DNA of 64,000 nt from Dorea_D hominis (GTDB taxonomy: Bacteria > Bacillota > Clostridia > Lachnospirales > Lachnospiraceae), in contig NZ_JACOOY010000009.1 in NCBI RefSeq assembly GCF_014287705.1, forward strand, positions 1-64,000. The letters run 5' to 3'. The notes beneath the pieces are model-generated. The model was not told the origin of the DNA. It saw nothing but the letters and a program-made list of their open reading frames with translations, and did not search any database. Within the stretch, counting starts at the first letter, position 1. Each line of letters opens with the position of its first letter. Both the position numbers and the translations under genes were made by a program. Positions 24,899-33,901 of this stretch are shown piece after piece.

Positions 24899-25918
24899 TT
24901 ATTCCAAATGCTGTGACCACTGAATGATTGTCGCACCCCATGTCAGTCCTGCGCCAAAGCCGGCAAGTACAATTTTACTGCCACTCTTTAATTTCCCTTT
25001 ACGGTTACATTCGTCCAGCAAAATCGGGATACTGGCAGAAGATGTATTGCCATACTCCTTAAGATTCATTGGGAATTTTTCTATCGGTTCATCCAGTCTC
25101 CTGGCAACCGCTTCAATGATTCTTCGATTTGCCTGGTGCAAAATATAGCATGCGATGTTTTCTTTCTTTAATTTGTTCTTTTCGAGCGTCTCCGTTATGA
25201 CTTTCGGCACTTTTTTTACAGCAAATTTAAATACTGCCTGTCCGTCCATCTGCATGAAATGCTCTTCATCAAATACTGTTTCCTTATCGATCTTTTTTGT
25301 AAGACCATTTGCATCATGTCTGCTCTTTAGCGTAAGTGCTTTTCCGCTTTTTCCATCGGAATGTGTCACCGGAAAATACATTCTGTCTGTCGTTATTTCC
25401 TCATTCTGTGCGTCATACGCCTGTACAACCGCCGCTCCCGCTCCGTCTCCGAATAAAATGCATGTCCCGCGATCTTCCCAATTTGTCAGATTCGACAGGC
25501 TCTCACTTCCAATAACCAGTACTGTCCGATACATTCCTGCCGCAATATAAGCTGCTGCCGTATTATATGCCAGTACAAATCCGGTACATGCTGCGCTTAA
25601 ATCAAAACAAGTTGCATTTAACGCGCCTATTTCTTTCTGCACTTCACATGCCGCACACGGAAGTATTACATTCGAAGAAATTGTTGATACAAGGATCAGA
25701 TCTACTTCTTCCGGTTTGACATTTGCATTTTCCAGTGCACGCTTCCCTGCCTCTGCTGCCATTGATACGGTTGTCTCATTCGTGATAATGTGCCGCCTTG
25801 CCACGCCGGTGCGTTCCTGAATCCATTCATCACTGGTTTCCACTAATTTTGCAATGTCGTTATTATCCATACAATATGACGGGATATAAGAACCCGTTCC
25901 TGTTATTCTTCCAATCAT
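24899..25918 (-). CDS. fabH: beta-ketoacyl-ACP synthase III
   Basis: FabH starts fatty-acid synthesis by joining a short acyl-CoA to malonyl-ACP. The 339 residues carry the catalytic Cys in CFDLSAACTGFVLAYN, the His in ILHQANRRIIEAV and the Asn in YGNTSSASIP, with the C-terminal GFGAGLTWGATIIQW. The start at 25918 has AGAGGA at good distance; an ATG two codons earlier lies too close to it. It is the first gene of the fab cluster. The promoter has two FabT-type operators. Confidence 0.95.
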   Translation of the reverse strand: MIGRITGTGSYIPSYCMDNNDIAKLVETSDEWIQERTGVARRHIITNETTVSMAAEAGKRALENANVKPEEVDLILVSTISSNVILPCAACEVQKEIGALNATCFDLSAACTGFVLAYNTAAAYIAAGMYRTVLVIGSESLSNLTNWEDRGTCILFGDGAGAAVVQAYDAQNEEITTDRMYFPVTHSDGKSGKALTLKSRHDANGLTKKIDKETVFDEEHFMQMDGQAVFKFAVKKVPKVITETLEKNKLKKENIACYILHQANRRIIEAVARRLDEPIEKFPMNLKEYGNTSSASIPILLDECNRKGKLKSGSKIVLAGFGAGLTWGATIIQWSQHLE

Positions 25919-25986
25919 GTTCATTCCTCTGTATATTTCCGCCGGAAGACAGATCGTGACATCGCATTTTATCTCCGACGAATTAT

Positions 25987-26044
25987 TTTGACTTTCAAAG
26001 TATATATTCTTTTCCTTTGTTTGTCAAGTATTTTGATAATCAAA
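25987..26044 (-). promoter_or_regulatory. fabH promoter with two FabT-type operators
   Basis: Minus strand -35 TTGACA (26022-26027), 17 bp spacer, -10 TATACT (25999-26004). Two TTTGA-N3-TCAAA boxes flank it. One (25987-25999) covers the end of the -10 and the start site; the other (26032-26044, in the context ATTTTGATAATCAAATT) lies just upstream of the -35. The second box fits the known FabT consensus ANTTTGATTATCAAATT on the opposite strand. Repression by the FabT-like protein at 14544-15002 is the natural inference. Confidence 0.78.
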
Positions 26045-26054
26045 TTATATTGCC

Positions 26055-26110
26055 CTGAAAAATTACCCCACCGCCGGTCAGGAGGTATTTCCAAAACCTG
26101 CGGTGGGGTT
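26055..26110 (-). terminator. intrinsic terminator after the bile-acid-type dehydrogenase
   Basis: A GC-rich stem, CCCCACCGC (26066-26074) with GCGGTGGGG (26100-26108), encloses a 25-nt loop. On the minus strand it is followed by TAATTTTTC. It separates the dehydrogenase gene from the fabH promoter. Confidence 0.75.
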
Positions 26111-26134
26111 GAACTGTATGTACACATCAACCAA

Positions 26135-26935
26135 TTAAGGTCTCTGTCCCATTCCACCTTCCAATGTAATTGTCTCACCATTCATATATTTAAAATCCGG
26201 AGAAGCAAGCTGTACGCATGCACGTCCGATTTCTTTCTCAACGTCTCCGTAGTGTCCTGCCGGCGGCATCTTAACATTTGCCTTAAATGCGTCAGGATAT
26301 GCTTTCTGGAAGTTCTCTAACTGTGCTGTCCATGCAAGCGGGCAAACAATATTGACATTGATCCCATCTGCTCCCCATTCTGTTGCTGCAACTCTTGTAA
26401 GTCCACGGATACCTTCTTTTGCAGCCGCATATGCACACTGTCCATAGTTACCAAACAATCCTGCTCCGGAAGCGAAGTTGATTACTGAACCTTTAGTCTC
26501 TTTCAGGTAAGGATAGCATGCTTTCATATAATAGAATACTGCATAAAGTCCGGAATATACTGCAAGGTCAAACTGCTCTGTTGTGTGATCTGCAAGTGTT
26601 ACACCCGAAGCAGATGCCTGTGCATTGTTGATCAGTACATCAATTCTTCCAAATTTGTCAACTGCCTGTTTTACTACATTCTGAACTGCCGCCTGATTGT
26701 CCGCTCCAGCGTTCACATCTGCCTGTACCGGCAGCACTTCAATTCCGTATAATCTCTCTAATTCTTCTTTTGCATCTTCCAGCTTCTTTACATTTCTTCC
26801 GGTAATAACAAGATTAGCGCCCTCTTTTGCATAAGCAGTTGCAATACCATATCCGATCGATCCGCAACTTCCATCACTTAATACAGCGCGTCCTCCTCCT
26901 GTAATGATTGCTGTTTTTCCTGTTAAAAATCCCAT
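26135..26935 (-). CDS. short-chain dehydrogenase, 12-alpha-hydroxysteroid dehydrogenase-like
   Basis: A 266-residue SDR oxidoreductase. It has a glycine-rich nucleotide motif beginning TGGGRAV, NNAQASASGVTLADHT, a catalytic region SGAGLFGNYGQCAYAAAKEG with Tyr-x3-Lys, and the C-terminus ETITLEGGMGQRP. The combination NNAQAS, YSGLYAVFYYMKACYPYL and the GGMGQRP ending resembles clostridial 12-alpha-HSDH, which oxidises the 12-OH of bile acids; this comparison is from memory. An extra segment (LSDGSCG) sits inside the glycine loop. The start at 26935 has AAGGAG upstream. It is a single gene with its own terminator. The substrate is unproven. Confidence 0.72.
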   Translation of the reverse strand: MGFLTGKTAIITGGGRAVLSDGSCGSIGYGIATAYAKEGANLVITGRNVKKLEDAKEELERLYGIEVLPVQADVNAGADNQAAVQNVVKQAVDKFGRIDVLINNAQASASGVTLADHTTEQFDLAVYSGLYAVFYYMKACYPYLKETKGSVINFASGAGLFGNYGQCAYAAAKEGIRGLTRVAATEWGADGINVNIVCPLAWTAQLENFQKAYPDAFKANVKMPPAGHYGDVEKEIGRACVQLASPDFKYMNGETITLEGGMGQRP

Positions 26936-27474
26936 AGTTTTAACTCCTTTCTGTGCGTTATGTCTTTCCTGATCCATACCTTCTGTCACGGCACCTGCAA
27001 GTTATCTCTCCTGCACTGTGGAGTGGTCTTCTTCTCGTCCTTTCGAGTTCCCCTTAAGCAGCTTCATATCCTGGCTGCACACTTCCCGAAATGGGCAACT
27101 GCGCTTCCCGAGCGCGAAAGGTATAAGAGTATAATAGCAAATCGCTTCGGCAAATTCAATATACAATTTCGTTTATTTTCAGACATATTTGTTAATTTTT
27201 TACTAATCTTCCTTATTGTTAGAAAATTATCATTTGAATACTTATTTATTTCATCCCCACCTGAATATCTGCTTTATTTTTCTTTTCATTTGTCCTCCGG
27301 CTTGTTACAATAAGGTATGATGTCAAGGTCAAAAGTCTGAAAACACGATATGCTTACACAAGAGCGGTTTTATGGCTTTATGACCCGTCTCGATATGAGC
27401 ATAAAAAGAAAGCGTTAGCTTCACGATATGCGAATATGGGGTAGAATTTAAGAAAAGATGAGGTGACAAACAAA
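26936..27474. other. intergenic region between divergent dehydrogenase and yfcE
   Basis: About 540 bp with no credible gene. It has mixed composition: a GC-richer part at 26990-27130 and AT-rich DNA after it. Near the yfcE side the 10-mer CACGATATGC occurs at 27344-27353 and 27422-27431, with a related CGATATGAGC at 27391-27400. No tRNA or riboswitch was recognised. It must hold the two divergent promoters. Confidence 0.5.
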
Positions 27475-28020
27475 ATGAAATTAATGATTGCATCCGATAT
27501 TCACGGTTCAGCTTATTACTGCAAAAAAATGCTGGAAGCATATAAAAAAGAAGAAGCAGACCGTCTGCTTCTTCTTGGCGATATTTTATATCATGGACCA
27601 CGTAACGATCTTCCGAAAGATTATAACCCAAAGGAATGTATCGCTATGTTGAATCCGATGAAAGAACATCTGCTCTGTGTCCGTGGGAACTGCGATACAG
27701 AGGTTGACCAGATGGTTCTGGAATTCCCGATCCTTGCCGACTACTGTTTCCTGGAACTGGATGGACATACGATTTTCGCCACCCATGGTCATCATCACAA
27801 TCCGAAGAATCCACCGATGTTAAAAAAAGGTGACATTCTCTTAAACGGACACACACACATTCCGGCACACCAGGATAATGGAACTTTCATTTACATGAAT
27901 CCGGGATCTGTCTCTATTCCAAAGGAAAATTCTGCACATGGGTATATGATCTATGACGGTGAATTCCACTGGAAAAAACTTGATGGGGCAGAGATTCCTA
28001 TGCCCCTCCAAAAGGTTTAA
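27475..28020 (+). CDS. yfcE: YfcE-family metallophosphodiesterase
   Basis: A 181-residue calcineurin-like phosphoesterase very close in pattern to E. coli YfcE, a Mn-dependent enzyme that cleaves artificial phosphodiesters; its natural substrate is unknown. Metal-binding motifs are ASDIHGSAYY, LGDILYHGPRNDLP, VRGNCDTEVDQM, FATHGHHHNP and LLNGHTHIPAH, and NPGSVSIPK follows. The start at 27475 has AGGTG 9 nt before it; a GTG four codons upstream is less likely. It is a single gene ending at a bidirectional terminator shared with the convergent ATPase gene. Confidence 0.9.
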   Translation: MKLMIASDIHGSAYYCKKMLEAYKKEEADRLLLLGDILYHGPRNDLPKDYNPKECIAMLNPMKEHLLCVRGNCDTEVDQMVLEFPILADYCFLELDGHTIFATHGHHHNPKNPPMLKKGDILLNGHTHIPAHQDNGTFIYMNPGSVSIPKENSAHGYMIYDGEFHWKKLDGAEIPMPLQKV

Positions 28021-28030
28021 TAATAATTTA

Positions 28031-28083
28031 AAATAAAAAATAGACCGCGTCCAACCTCATTGTCTGGCACGATCTATTTTTTT
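28031..28083 (+). terminator. bidirectional terminator between yfcE and P-type ATPase
   Basis: AAAAAATAGA and TCTATTTTTTT are the outer arms of an imperfect hairpin whose inner part (ACCGCGTCCAACC...GTCTGGCACGA) also pairs. A-run and T-run on the two sides allow use by both convergent genes. Confidence 0.65.
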
Positions 28084-28084
28084 C

Positions 28085-30673
28085 TTAATTTTTCTGTTCT
28101 TTCTTAAACACTCTTCTATATAAATTACGCATTCCACTGACTAACAGTGTCAGATAACGAAGTACCGGTTCTGTTGCAATGGAAAAAATCACAAACAACA
28201 TAATGCATTTTTCTGACATTCCTGTGATTGCAAACAGCTTTGGCAGGAAGATACTGCAGAGAATGAGACCTGTCATGGACCCAATCCACACAATTCCGCG
28301 CAGAAGATTCAAAGGCTGACAGATCCGGTACAATATCATAAATCCAACAACCGCAAGCAGCATAGTTGCTGCTGTCGAAATAGCCGTTGCTCCAACTCCG
28401 AATTCCTGCCCAAACACAACCAGTGCCCCAACTGCAAGTACATCCGTAAGCCCCGCCGGAAGTGCTTTTAATACAACATTTGTAAGAAAATGTCCTTTAA
28501 TAATATCTTTATTCGGCTGGAACGCAAGGAAAAATCCCGGTATTCCGATCGTAAACATACTGATCAGCGAAACCTGTGATGGTTTCAGCGGATAAGAAAT
28601 CATAAATACAACCGAGAACAATGACAACAGGAAGGAGAATATGTTCTTTACAAGGAACAGACTCGCTGATCTCTGGATATTATTTACTACACGTCTTCCT
28701 TCCAATACAACTGATGGCATACAGGCAAAATTGGATTCCAGAAGCACAACCTGTGATGCCTGTACCGCCGCGTCACTTCCGGATGCCATTGCAACGCTAC
28801 AATCCGCATCCTTTAATGCCAGTACATCATTTACTCCGTCTCCCGTCATTGCTACGGTTCTTCCCTGGGCTTTCAAAGCCTGTACAAACTGACGCTTCTG
28901 CGCCGGTGTAACACGTCCAAACACAGTATATTCCGCAATCGCTTCCGCTGTCTCTTCTTCTGTCCGAAGCGTAGACGCATCAATATAACAATCTGCATTT
29001 TTAATTCCTGCTTCTTTTGCAACCTCAGAAACCGTCAATGGGTTATCACCGGAAATAACTTTCACATCTACTCCCTGTTCTGCAAAATAGGCAAATGTTT
29101 CCGGTGCCTCCTGACGGATTGGATTTGCCAGAAGAATATAGCCGTAAGGAATCACCTTATCTCTCAGACGTTCTCCGTCCAGTTCTCCTTCGTATTTACC
29201 AAACAATAGCACACGATATCCTTTGCCGGCATATTTCTGGACCTCATCCCTGCACTGGTCATAATCTTTCCGAAGCACCAGTTCCGGTGCGCCAAGTACA
29301 TAATTATTCTCTGTGCCATCCTTTTCCTTCAAACACACTGCACTGTATTTCACTGCGGATGTAAAAGGAAATACCTTCACCACGTTTCGTCCGTTTCTAT
29401 CCTGGAAATACTCTTTCAGTGCCGCCATTGTTGCATTATCATTGCTCATGGCTTTTGCAAAATCTCCAATTAACGTACGGAGCTCTTTTTCATCTGGTTT
29501 TCCTGCTGACTTTTTCTCACCGATTTCTTTTTCTTCGGTTTCTTCTTTTTCTTCATTATCTTTTTCATCTGCTGTAACTGCTACCAGTTGCTTCACACAC
29601 ATAGATGGTTCGGTAATCGTTCCTGTCTTATCGACGCATAATACATCTACACGCGCAAGCGTCTCGATACTCTTCATGTCATGCAGCAATACTTTCTTGC
29701 TGGCAAGTCTCATGGAACTTACTGCCAGCGCAACACTTGCAAGCAAGTATAAACCTTCCGGGATCATACCGATCACAGCTGCTACCATAGATGTAATACT
29801 TGACCTGAACGGATCATGGTTCATAAAGAAGCTCTGCACAAATAAAACAATTCCAATCGGGATCAACGCAATTCCGACAAATTTGACCAGTTTGTCAAGA
29901 GAACGGATCATCTCCGACTGTTCACCCTGTTGCATCTGCTTTGCTTCCAGAGTCAGTTTTGAAATATACGAATCAGCACCAACTGCATCCAGTCTTGCAT
30001 GACACTGACCTGCCACAACAAAGCTTCCCGACATCAGTGAGTCTCCTTTTTGCTTCGTAATCTCATCCGATTCTCCGGTAAGCAGCGACTCATTGACCTG
30101 CACCTCGCCTGCCACAACAATCGCATCTGCCGGTATCTGATTTCCCGCTTTAAAAATTACAATATCATCCAGAACAAGCTCCTGTGCATCTACTCTGGAT
30201 ATCTTACCGTCTCTTACCACACTGGCATGCGGTGCATTTAACATATTCAGATTATCCAGTACTCTTTTTGCGCGGACTTCCTGTATGATACCGATCAATG
30301 TATTAAAAATAATAACCGGAAGAAATGTCAGATCTCTGAACGCTCCGACAAGGCAAAGTAAAATTGCCAGTACGAGAAAAATCAGGTTAAAATAAGTAAA
30401 TACATTCTCATGTATTATTTCTCCTGTTGTCTTTGACGGCGGATCTACCGCTATATTCGACCAGCCATCTGCTCTGTGCTTAGCCACCTGTGCCGCTGAA
30501 AGCCCGATCTCATAATCCGGCTCGTAACGGTCTGTAGTTCTCTTTCTAACACCTGTTTTTGTAAATGTTTCTGTTATTCCTTCATCAAAAGGTTCGTCCT
30601 TATAGCCTTTATTTTTATAGTAATTCTGTCTTTCTTTTTTATATTTCCAACCGGCGGGCTTTTTTCTTTTCAT
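28085..30673 (-). CDS. cation-translocating P-type ATPase (CtpE-like, probable Ca2+ or related)
   Basis: An 862-residue P-type ATPase. Order: basic N-terminus, LSAAQVAKHRADG, first membrane pair (LIFLVLAILLCLVGAF, LPVIIFNTLIGIIQEVRAK), actuator motif LLTGESDEI, third/fourth segments with MIPEGLYLLAS, phosphorylation site DKTGTITEP, hinge TGDGVNDVLALKDADC, then about six C-terminal segments. The general architecture and NTLIGIIQEVRAK recall mycobacterial CtpE, a calcium pump; the ion is inferred. A Glu/Lys-rich insertion (about residues 370-395) lies in the nucleotide domain. Good AAGGAGG ribosome site before ATG. It is convergent with yfcE. Confidence 0.85.
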   Translation of the reverse strand: MKRKKPAGWKYKKERQNYYKNKGYKDEPFDEGITETFTKTGVRKRTTDRYEPDYEIGLSAAQVAKHRADGWSNIAVDPPSKTTGEIIHENVFTYFNLIFLVLAILLCLVGAFRDLTFLPVIIFNTLIGIIQEVRAKRVLDNLNMLNAPHASVVRDGKISRVDAQELVLDDIVIFKAGNQIPADAIVVAGEVQVNESLLTGESDEITKQKGDSLMSGSFVVAGQCHARLDAVGADSYISKLTLEAKQMQQGEQSEMIRSLDKLVKFVGIALIPIGIVLFVQSFFMNHDPFRSSITSMVAAVIGMIPEGLYLLASVALAVSSMRLASKKVLLHDMKSIETLARVDVLCVDKTGTITEPSMCVKQLVAVTADEKDNEEKEETEEKEIGEKKSAGKPDEKELRTLIGDFAKAMSNDNATMAALKEYFQDRNGRNVVKVFPFTSAVKYSAVCLKEKDGTENNYVLGAPELVLRKDYDQCRDEVQKYAGKGYRVLLFGKYEGELDGERLRDKVIPYGYILLANPIRQEAPETFAYFAEQGVDVKVISGDNPLTVSEVAKEAGIKNADCYIDASTLRTEEETAEAIAEYTVFGRVTPAQKRQFVQALKAQGRTVAMTGDGVNDVLALKDADCSVAMASGSDAAVQASQVVLLESNFACMPSVVLEGRRVVNNIQRSASLFLVKNIFSFLLSLFSVVFMISYPLKPSQVSLISMFTIGIPGFFLAFQPNKDIIKGHFLTNVVLKALPAGLTDVLAVGALVVFGQEFGVGATAISTAATMLLAVVGFMILYRICQPLNLLRGIVWIGSMTGLILCSIFLPKLFAITGMSEKCIMLFVIFSIATEPVLRYLTLLVSGMRNLYRRVFKKEQKN

Positions 30674-30932
30674 TTAGTCCCTGCCTCCTTTTATTTTATG
30701 TTAGGATTAAAAAATGCCATACGAATTATTCCGTACTGTATACTCCTACAATTCTCCCCAATCTTCTATATCATCTTAGCACATTTTTCCATCTGCAAAT
30801 CTAAAGATTCTGTGAATAGTTTCTTAGTTTTATCATAACATACTTTAAAATATTATCACAAAATATCTTTTGACTATCTGTCCATTCTTCGTTATAATCG
30901 TAAAAGCAAATAGAAAAGGAGACAGAACATCT

Positions 30933-31169
30933 ATGAATTTCAATCAGATTACCATGTTATCAAAAATGAAAAATGCCATGGAAACATTTCGCCGGAATCA
31001 TCCAAAATTCCCATTGTTTTTGAATGCCGTATCACAGGATGCTCTTGTAGAAGGAACTATTATTGAAATAAATGTAACTACACCAGAAGGAAAAAATTAC
31101 TGTACTAACGTAAAATTAAAAAGCAGCGATCTTGAATTAATGGAAACCTTGAAAAATATGAACTCTTAA
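30933..31169 (+). CDS. small conserved hypothetical protein
   Basis: A 78-residue protein with no known function. It has GGAG 12 nt upstream of the ATG. The N-terminal half is basic and amphipathic (MLSKMKNAMETFRRNHPKF). The C-terminal half looks beta-rich (ALVEGTIIEINVTTPEGK) and ends in a charged helix. It stands alone between a divergent ATPase gene and a rho-independent terminator, which supports real expression. No cysteine pairs or membrane segment are seen. Confidence 0.62.
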   Translation: MNFNQITMLSKMKNAMETFRRNHPKFPLFLNAVSQDALVEGTIIEINVTTPEGKNYCTNVKLKSSDLELMETLKNMNS

Positions 31170-31256
31170 GACCTGTTGTTTCTGTCGGGCAATGCTAAAG
31201 TGAGCTACAAAGCCTGCCGCTGACAGTTTTCTCCGGATATTAGGGCAATACAAAAG

Positions 31257-31317
31257 CAGCACCGCAATATCTTTCTGAGGAATTCCCTCATTTTCAGATA
31301 TTACCGTGCTGTTTTTT
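31257..31317 (+). terminator. terminator after the 78-residue protein gene
   Basis: A long hairpin: CAGCAC (31257-31262) pairs with GTGCTG (31306-31311), with an inner AATATCT/AGATATT stem, followed by TTTTTT. Confidence 0.75.
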
Positions 31318-31395
31318 ATTACTACATTTATAGTCTGACTTTTAGCTATATATGAAGAATCTGTCACTGACATTCTTCAAAAACGACATAACACT

Positions 31396-32031
31396 TCAGA
31401 CTCCCACTTTTTTACAGATATCTGCCAGGCAGCATCTGTCACAGTGTGGCGTTGTCCGTGCTGTACAGACTTCTCTTCCGTGATATACAAGACGATGGCA
31501 GAGCTCACTTCCTTCTTCCGGAGGGATGATCTTCCATAGTTCCATCTCTACTTTCTTCGGATCTTTGATTCCATCTACCAGTCCGATCCGGTTAGACAGC
31601 CGGATACAGTGTGTATCTGTAACGATCGCAGGTTTTCCAAACACATCTCCCATAATCAGGTTTGCGCTTTTACGCCCAACACCTGGAAGTTTCAGAAGCG
31701 CTTGAAAATCATCCGGTACATTTCCGTCGTATTGTTCATCCAGAATCTTCATGCAGGCGCTGATATCTCTTGCCTTACTTTTGCCAAGTCCGCATGGTCT
31801 GACAATTTCTTCAATCTCTTCCGGTGAAGCCTGTGCCAGCGCTTTCACCGTCGGATACTTATCATACAATGTTTCAACGACTATATTCACTCTGGCATCC
31901 GTACACTGTGCGGCAAGTCTCACACTTACCAGTAGCTTCCATGCCTGATCATAGTCCAATGTACAGTCCGCATCCGGATATCTCTTTTTCAAACGTTCTA
32001 TTACTTCAAGTGCTCTTTGTTTTTTTGTCAT
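31396..32031 (-). CDS. nth: endonuclease III (DNA glycosylase/AP lyase)
   Basis: Nth removes oxidised pyrimidines from DNA and nicks the abasic site. The 211 residues include the helix-hairpin-helix LPGVGRKSANLIMG, the catalytic Lys in VGRKSA, the catalytic Asp in VTDTHCIRLSNRIG, and the 4Fe-4S cysteines in CHRLVYHGREVC...PHCDRCCLADIC. The start has AAGGAG upstream. It lies 56 bp downstream of sdaAA on the same strand, so it may be transcribed with the serine dehydratase genes. Confidence 0.94.
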   Translation of the reverse strand: MTKKQRALEVIERLKKRYPDADCTLDYDQAWKLLVSVRLAAQCTDARVNIVVETLYDKYPTVKALAQASPEEIEEIVRPCGLGKSKARDISACMKILDEQYDGNVPDDFQALLKLPGVGRKSANLIMGDVFGKPAIVTDTHCIRLSNRIGLVDGIKDPKKVEMELWKIIPPEEGSELCHRLVYHGREVCTARTTPHCDRCCLADICKKVGV

Positions 32032-32087
32032 TCTGTCTGCTCCTTCTTGCTGCCATCACTAATCATCTGTAATCTTGGAATGATGTA

Positions 32088-32957
32088 TTACATACCCAGT
32101 TTTTCTGCAACAGCCTGTCCTGCCGGTGTGCCTGCGACACCACCGATACCCGTCTCACGAAGAGTGACATCCATCTTATCTCCAACATCTTTCATTGCAT
32201 CAATCACCTGATCGATCGGGATCTTACTTGTAATTCCAGCCAGCGCCATATCTGCAGCTGCCAGTGCATTCACTGCACCTCCGACATTTCTCTTCACACA
32301 TGGGACTTCTACCAGTCCCGCTACCGGATCGCATACCAGTCCCATCAGATTCTTAAGCGCCATTGCACATGCATTGGCGATCACTTCACTGTTGCCACCA
32401 CGTACATGACAGATTGCACCTGCTGCCATTCCGGAGCCGGAACCGATCTCAGCCTGACATCCACCTGATGCACCTGCAAGATATGCTCTGTTGGCTATGA
32501 TCTGTCCCAGACCTGCTGCTACATATAATGCTTCTATCATCGTTTCCTCCGGCACCTGATACTCTCTGTAATAAGTAACAAGAACTGCCGGAAGTACACC
32601 ACATGCTCCAGCAGTCGGTGCTGCTACTATTCTCTTCATGCATGCATTATTACAGCCCATTTTTAATGCATTTGCCATAACTTTTGCCATAAAATCGCCA
32701 CATAACGGTTTCTCATTCTCTCTGTAGGCATCCATCTGACCGCCGTCTTTTCCGACCATTCCACTTTGTGAAACCAGATTCTCTTCATAGGCATCCAGGT
32801 TTTCCAGCATAGACTGCCACATACCTGTCATCTGTTTCCAGGAGTTTTCCAGTGTAACTCCTCTTTCATTTACATCTTCTATCTGTACAGCCTTCCAGAA
32901 TGGAATGCCATCTTTTTTGCAGCGTAGCTGCGCTTCTTCCATTGATTGATATGACAT
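32088..32957 (-). CDS. sdaAA: L-serine dehydratase, alpha subunit
   Basis: The iron-sulfur L-serine deaminase turns serine into pyruvate and ammonia. The 289 residues carry AAPTAGACGVLPAVL, GCQAEIGSGSGMAAGA, LVCDPVAGLVEVPCVKRN and a C-terminus ETGIGGVAGTPAGQ. The conserved cysteines (CNNACMKR, CGVL, CDPVAG, CVKR) ligate the cluster. The beta subunit gene ends 25 bp upstream. The pyruvate made could feed the PFOR encoded further along. Confidence 0.95.
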   Translation of the reverse strand: MSYQSMEEAQLRCKKDGIPFWKAVQIEDVNERGVTLENSWKQMTGMWQSMLENLDAYEENLVSQSGMVGKDGGQMDAYRENEKPLCGDFMAKVMANALKMGCNNACMKRIVAAPTAGACGVLPAVLVTYYREYQVPEETMIEALYVAAGLGQIIANRAYLAGASGGCQAEIGSGSGMAAGAICHVRGGNSEVIANACAMALKNLMGLVCDPVAGLVEVPCVKRNVGGAVNALAAADMALAGITSKIPIDQVIDAMKDVGDKMDVTLRETGIGGVAGTPAGQAVAEKLGM

Positions 32958-32982
32958 ACGCTTCTATCTCCTTTTACTATTC

Positions 32983-33654
32983 TTACTCTACTCCGTTCGG
33001 ATCCAGGAATTTTACCCGGATAATTCCCGGCTTACTCTCCAGATCTTCGATTGCTTCCTTCGGAATCACCTGATCTGTCTCAACAACCATTACCGCACAG
33101 CCGCCACGTTTATCGCGAAATACCTGCATTGTCGCAATATTAATCTCCGCTTTGGAAAGTGCTGCTGATACATCCATGATCCGTCCAGGTTCATCTATAT
33201 TTCGAATAATCAAAGTGCATGTCTCACCGCTGAAATTCACGTCTATTCCATCCAGCTTGCAGACTTTGATACGACCACCACCGATGGAATGTGCCTGCAT
33301 CTTCATCGTCGGAACACCTTCTGCTTCCATCACAATCTGTGCTGTATTCGGGTGTGCACCTTTAATGTCCTTGTTCTCAATTGTAAATTCCATGCCTTCT
33401 TCTTTTGCTACATCAAAACTTACCGGAATCCGCATATCGTCTGGCAGCATCCCCAATAATCCTGCGATCAGTGCTTTGTCCGTTCCGTGTCCTTTCCCCG
33501 TTGCAGCAAATGAGCCATGCAGATATACTGTAGCTTTCTCAGGCTGTCTCCCGAACAATTGTCTTGCAATAAGACCGATGCGCGCTGCACCTGCTGTGTG
33601 GGAGCTTGATGGACCGATCATAACCGGTCCTAAAATGTCAAAGATATTTCCCAT
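32983..33654 (-). CDS. sdaAB: L-serine dehydratase, beta subunit
   Basis: The smaller subunit of the anaerobic iron-sulfur serine dehydratase. The 223 residues begin FDILGPVMIGPSSSHTAGAARIG, with GSFAATGKGHGTDKALIAGLLG following. A C-terminal ACT-type domain (CTLIIRNIDEPGRIMDVSAALSKAE-like region, DKRGGCAVMVVETD) probably senses serine. It is the first gene of the sda pair, with about 250 bp of non-coding DNA before the divergent DUF4317 gene. Confidence 0.94.
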   Translation of the reverse strand: MGNIFDILGPVMIGPSSSHTAGAARIGLIARQLFGRQPEKATVYLHGSFAATGKGHGTDKALIAGLLGMLPDDMRIPVSFDVAKEEGMEFTIENKDIKGAHPNTAQIVMEAEGVPTMKMQAHSIGGGRIKVCKLDGIDVNFSGETCTLIIRNIDEPGRIMDVSAALSKAEINIATMQVFRDKRGGCAVMVVETDQVIPKEAIEDLESKPGIIRVKFLDPNGVE

Positions 33655-33901
33655 TTTTTTACCCTCTCTTTTCTATTTTTTGACACATATCTACTTCTTA
33701 TTATACGTTTTCTCACCTCTCTTTACAATCTTTTTCTGTACGCCGTTCTACTTATTTTCTTTCTCTTTTTTGTTATAAAAATCACATAATTTCCACCGCA
33801 CTTTCCACTCCTGTATTCATCTATTTTGACACTGCAAACTTGTAAACAAAGTCATGATATGCTAACATTGAAGTCAGTCTGAAAAAGGGAGTGTATGACC
33901 T

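Noticed and set aside
31137..31373. 78-codon minus-strand frame after the small protein gene
   Set aside because: It overlaps the terminator hairpin and the end of the real gene on the other strand.
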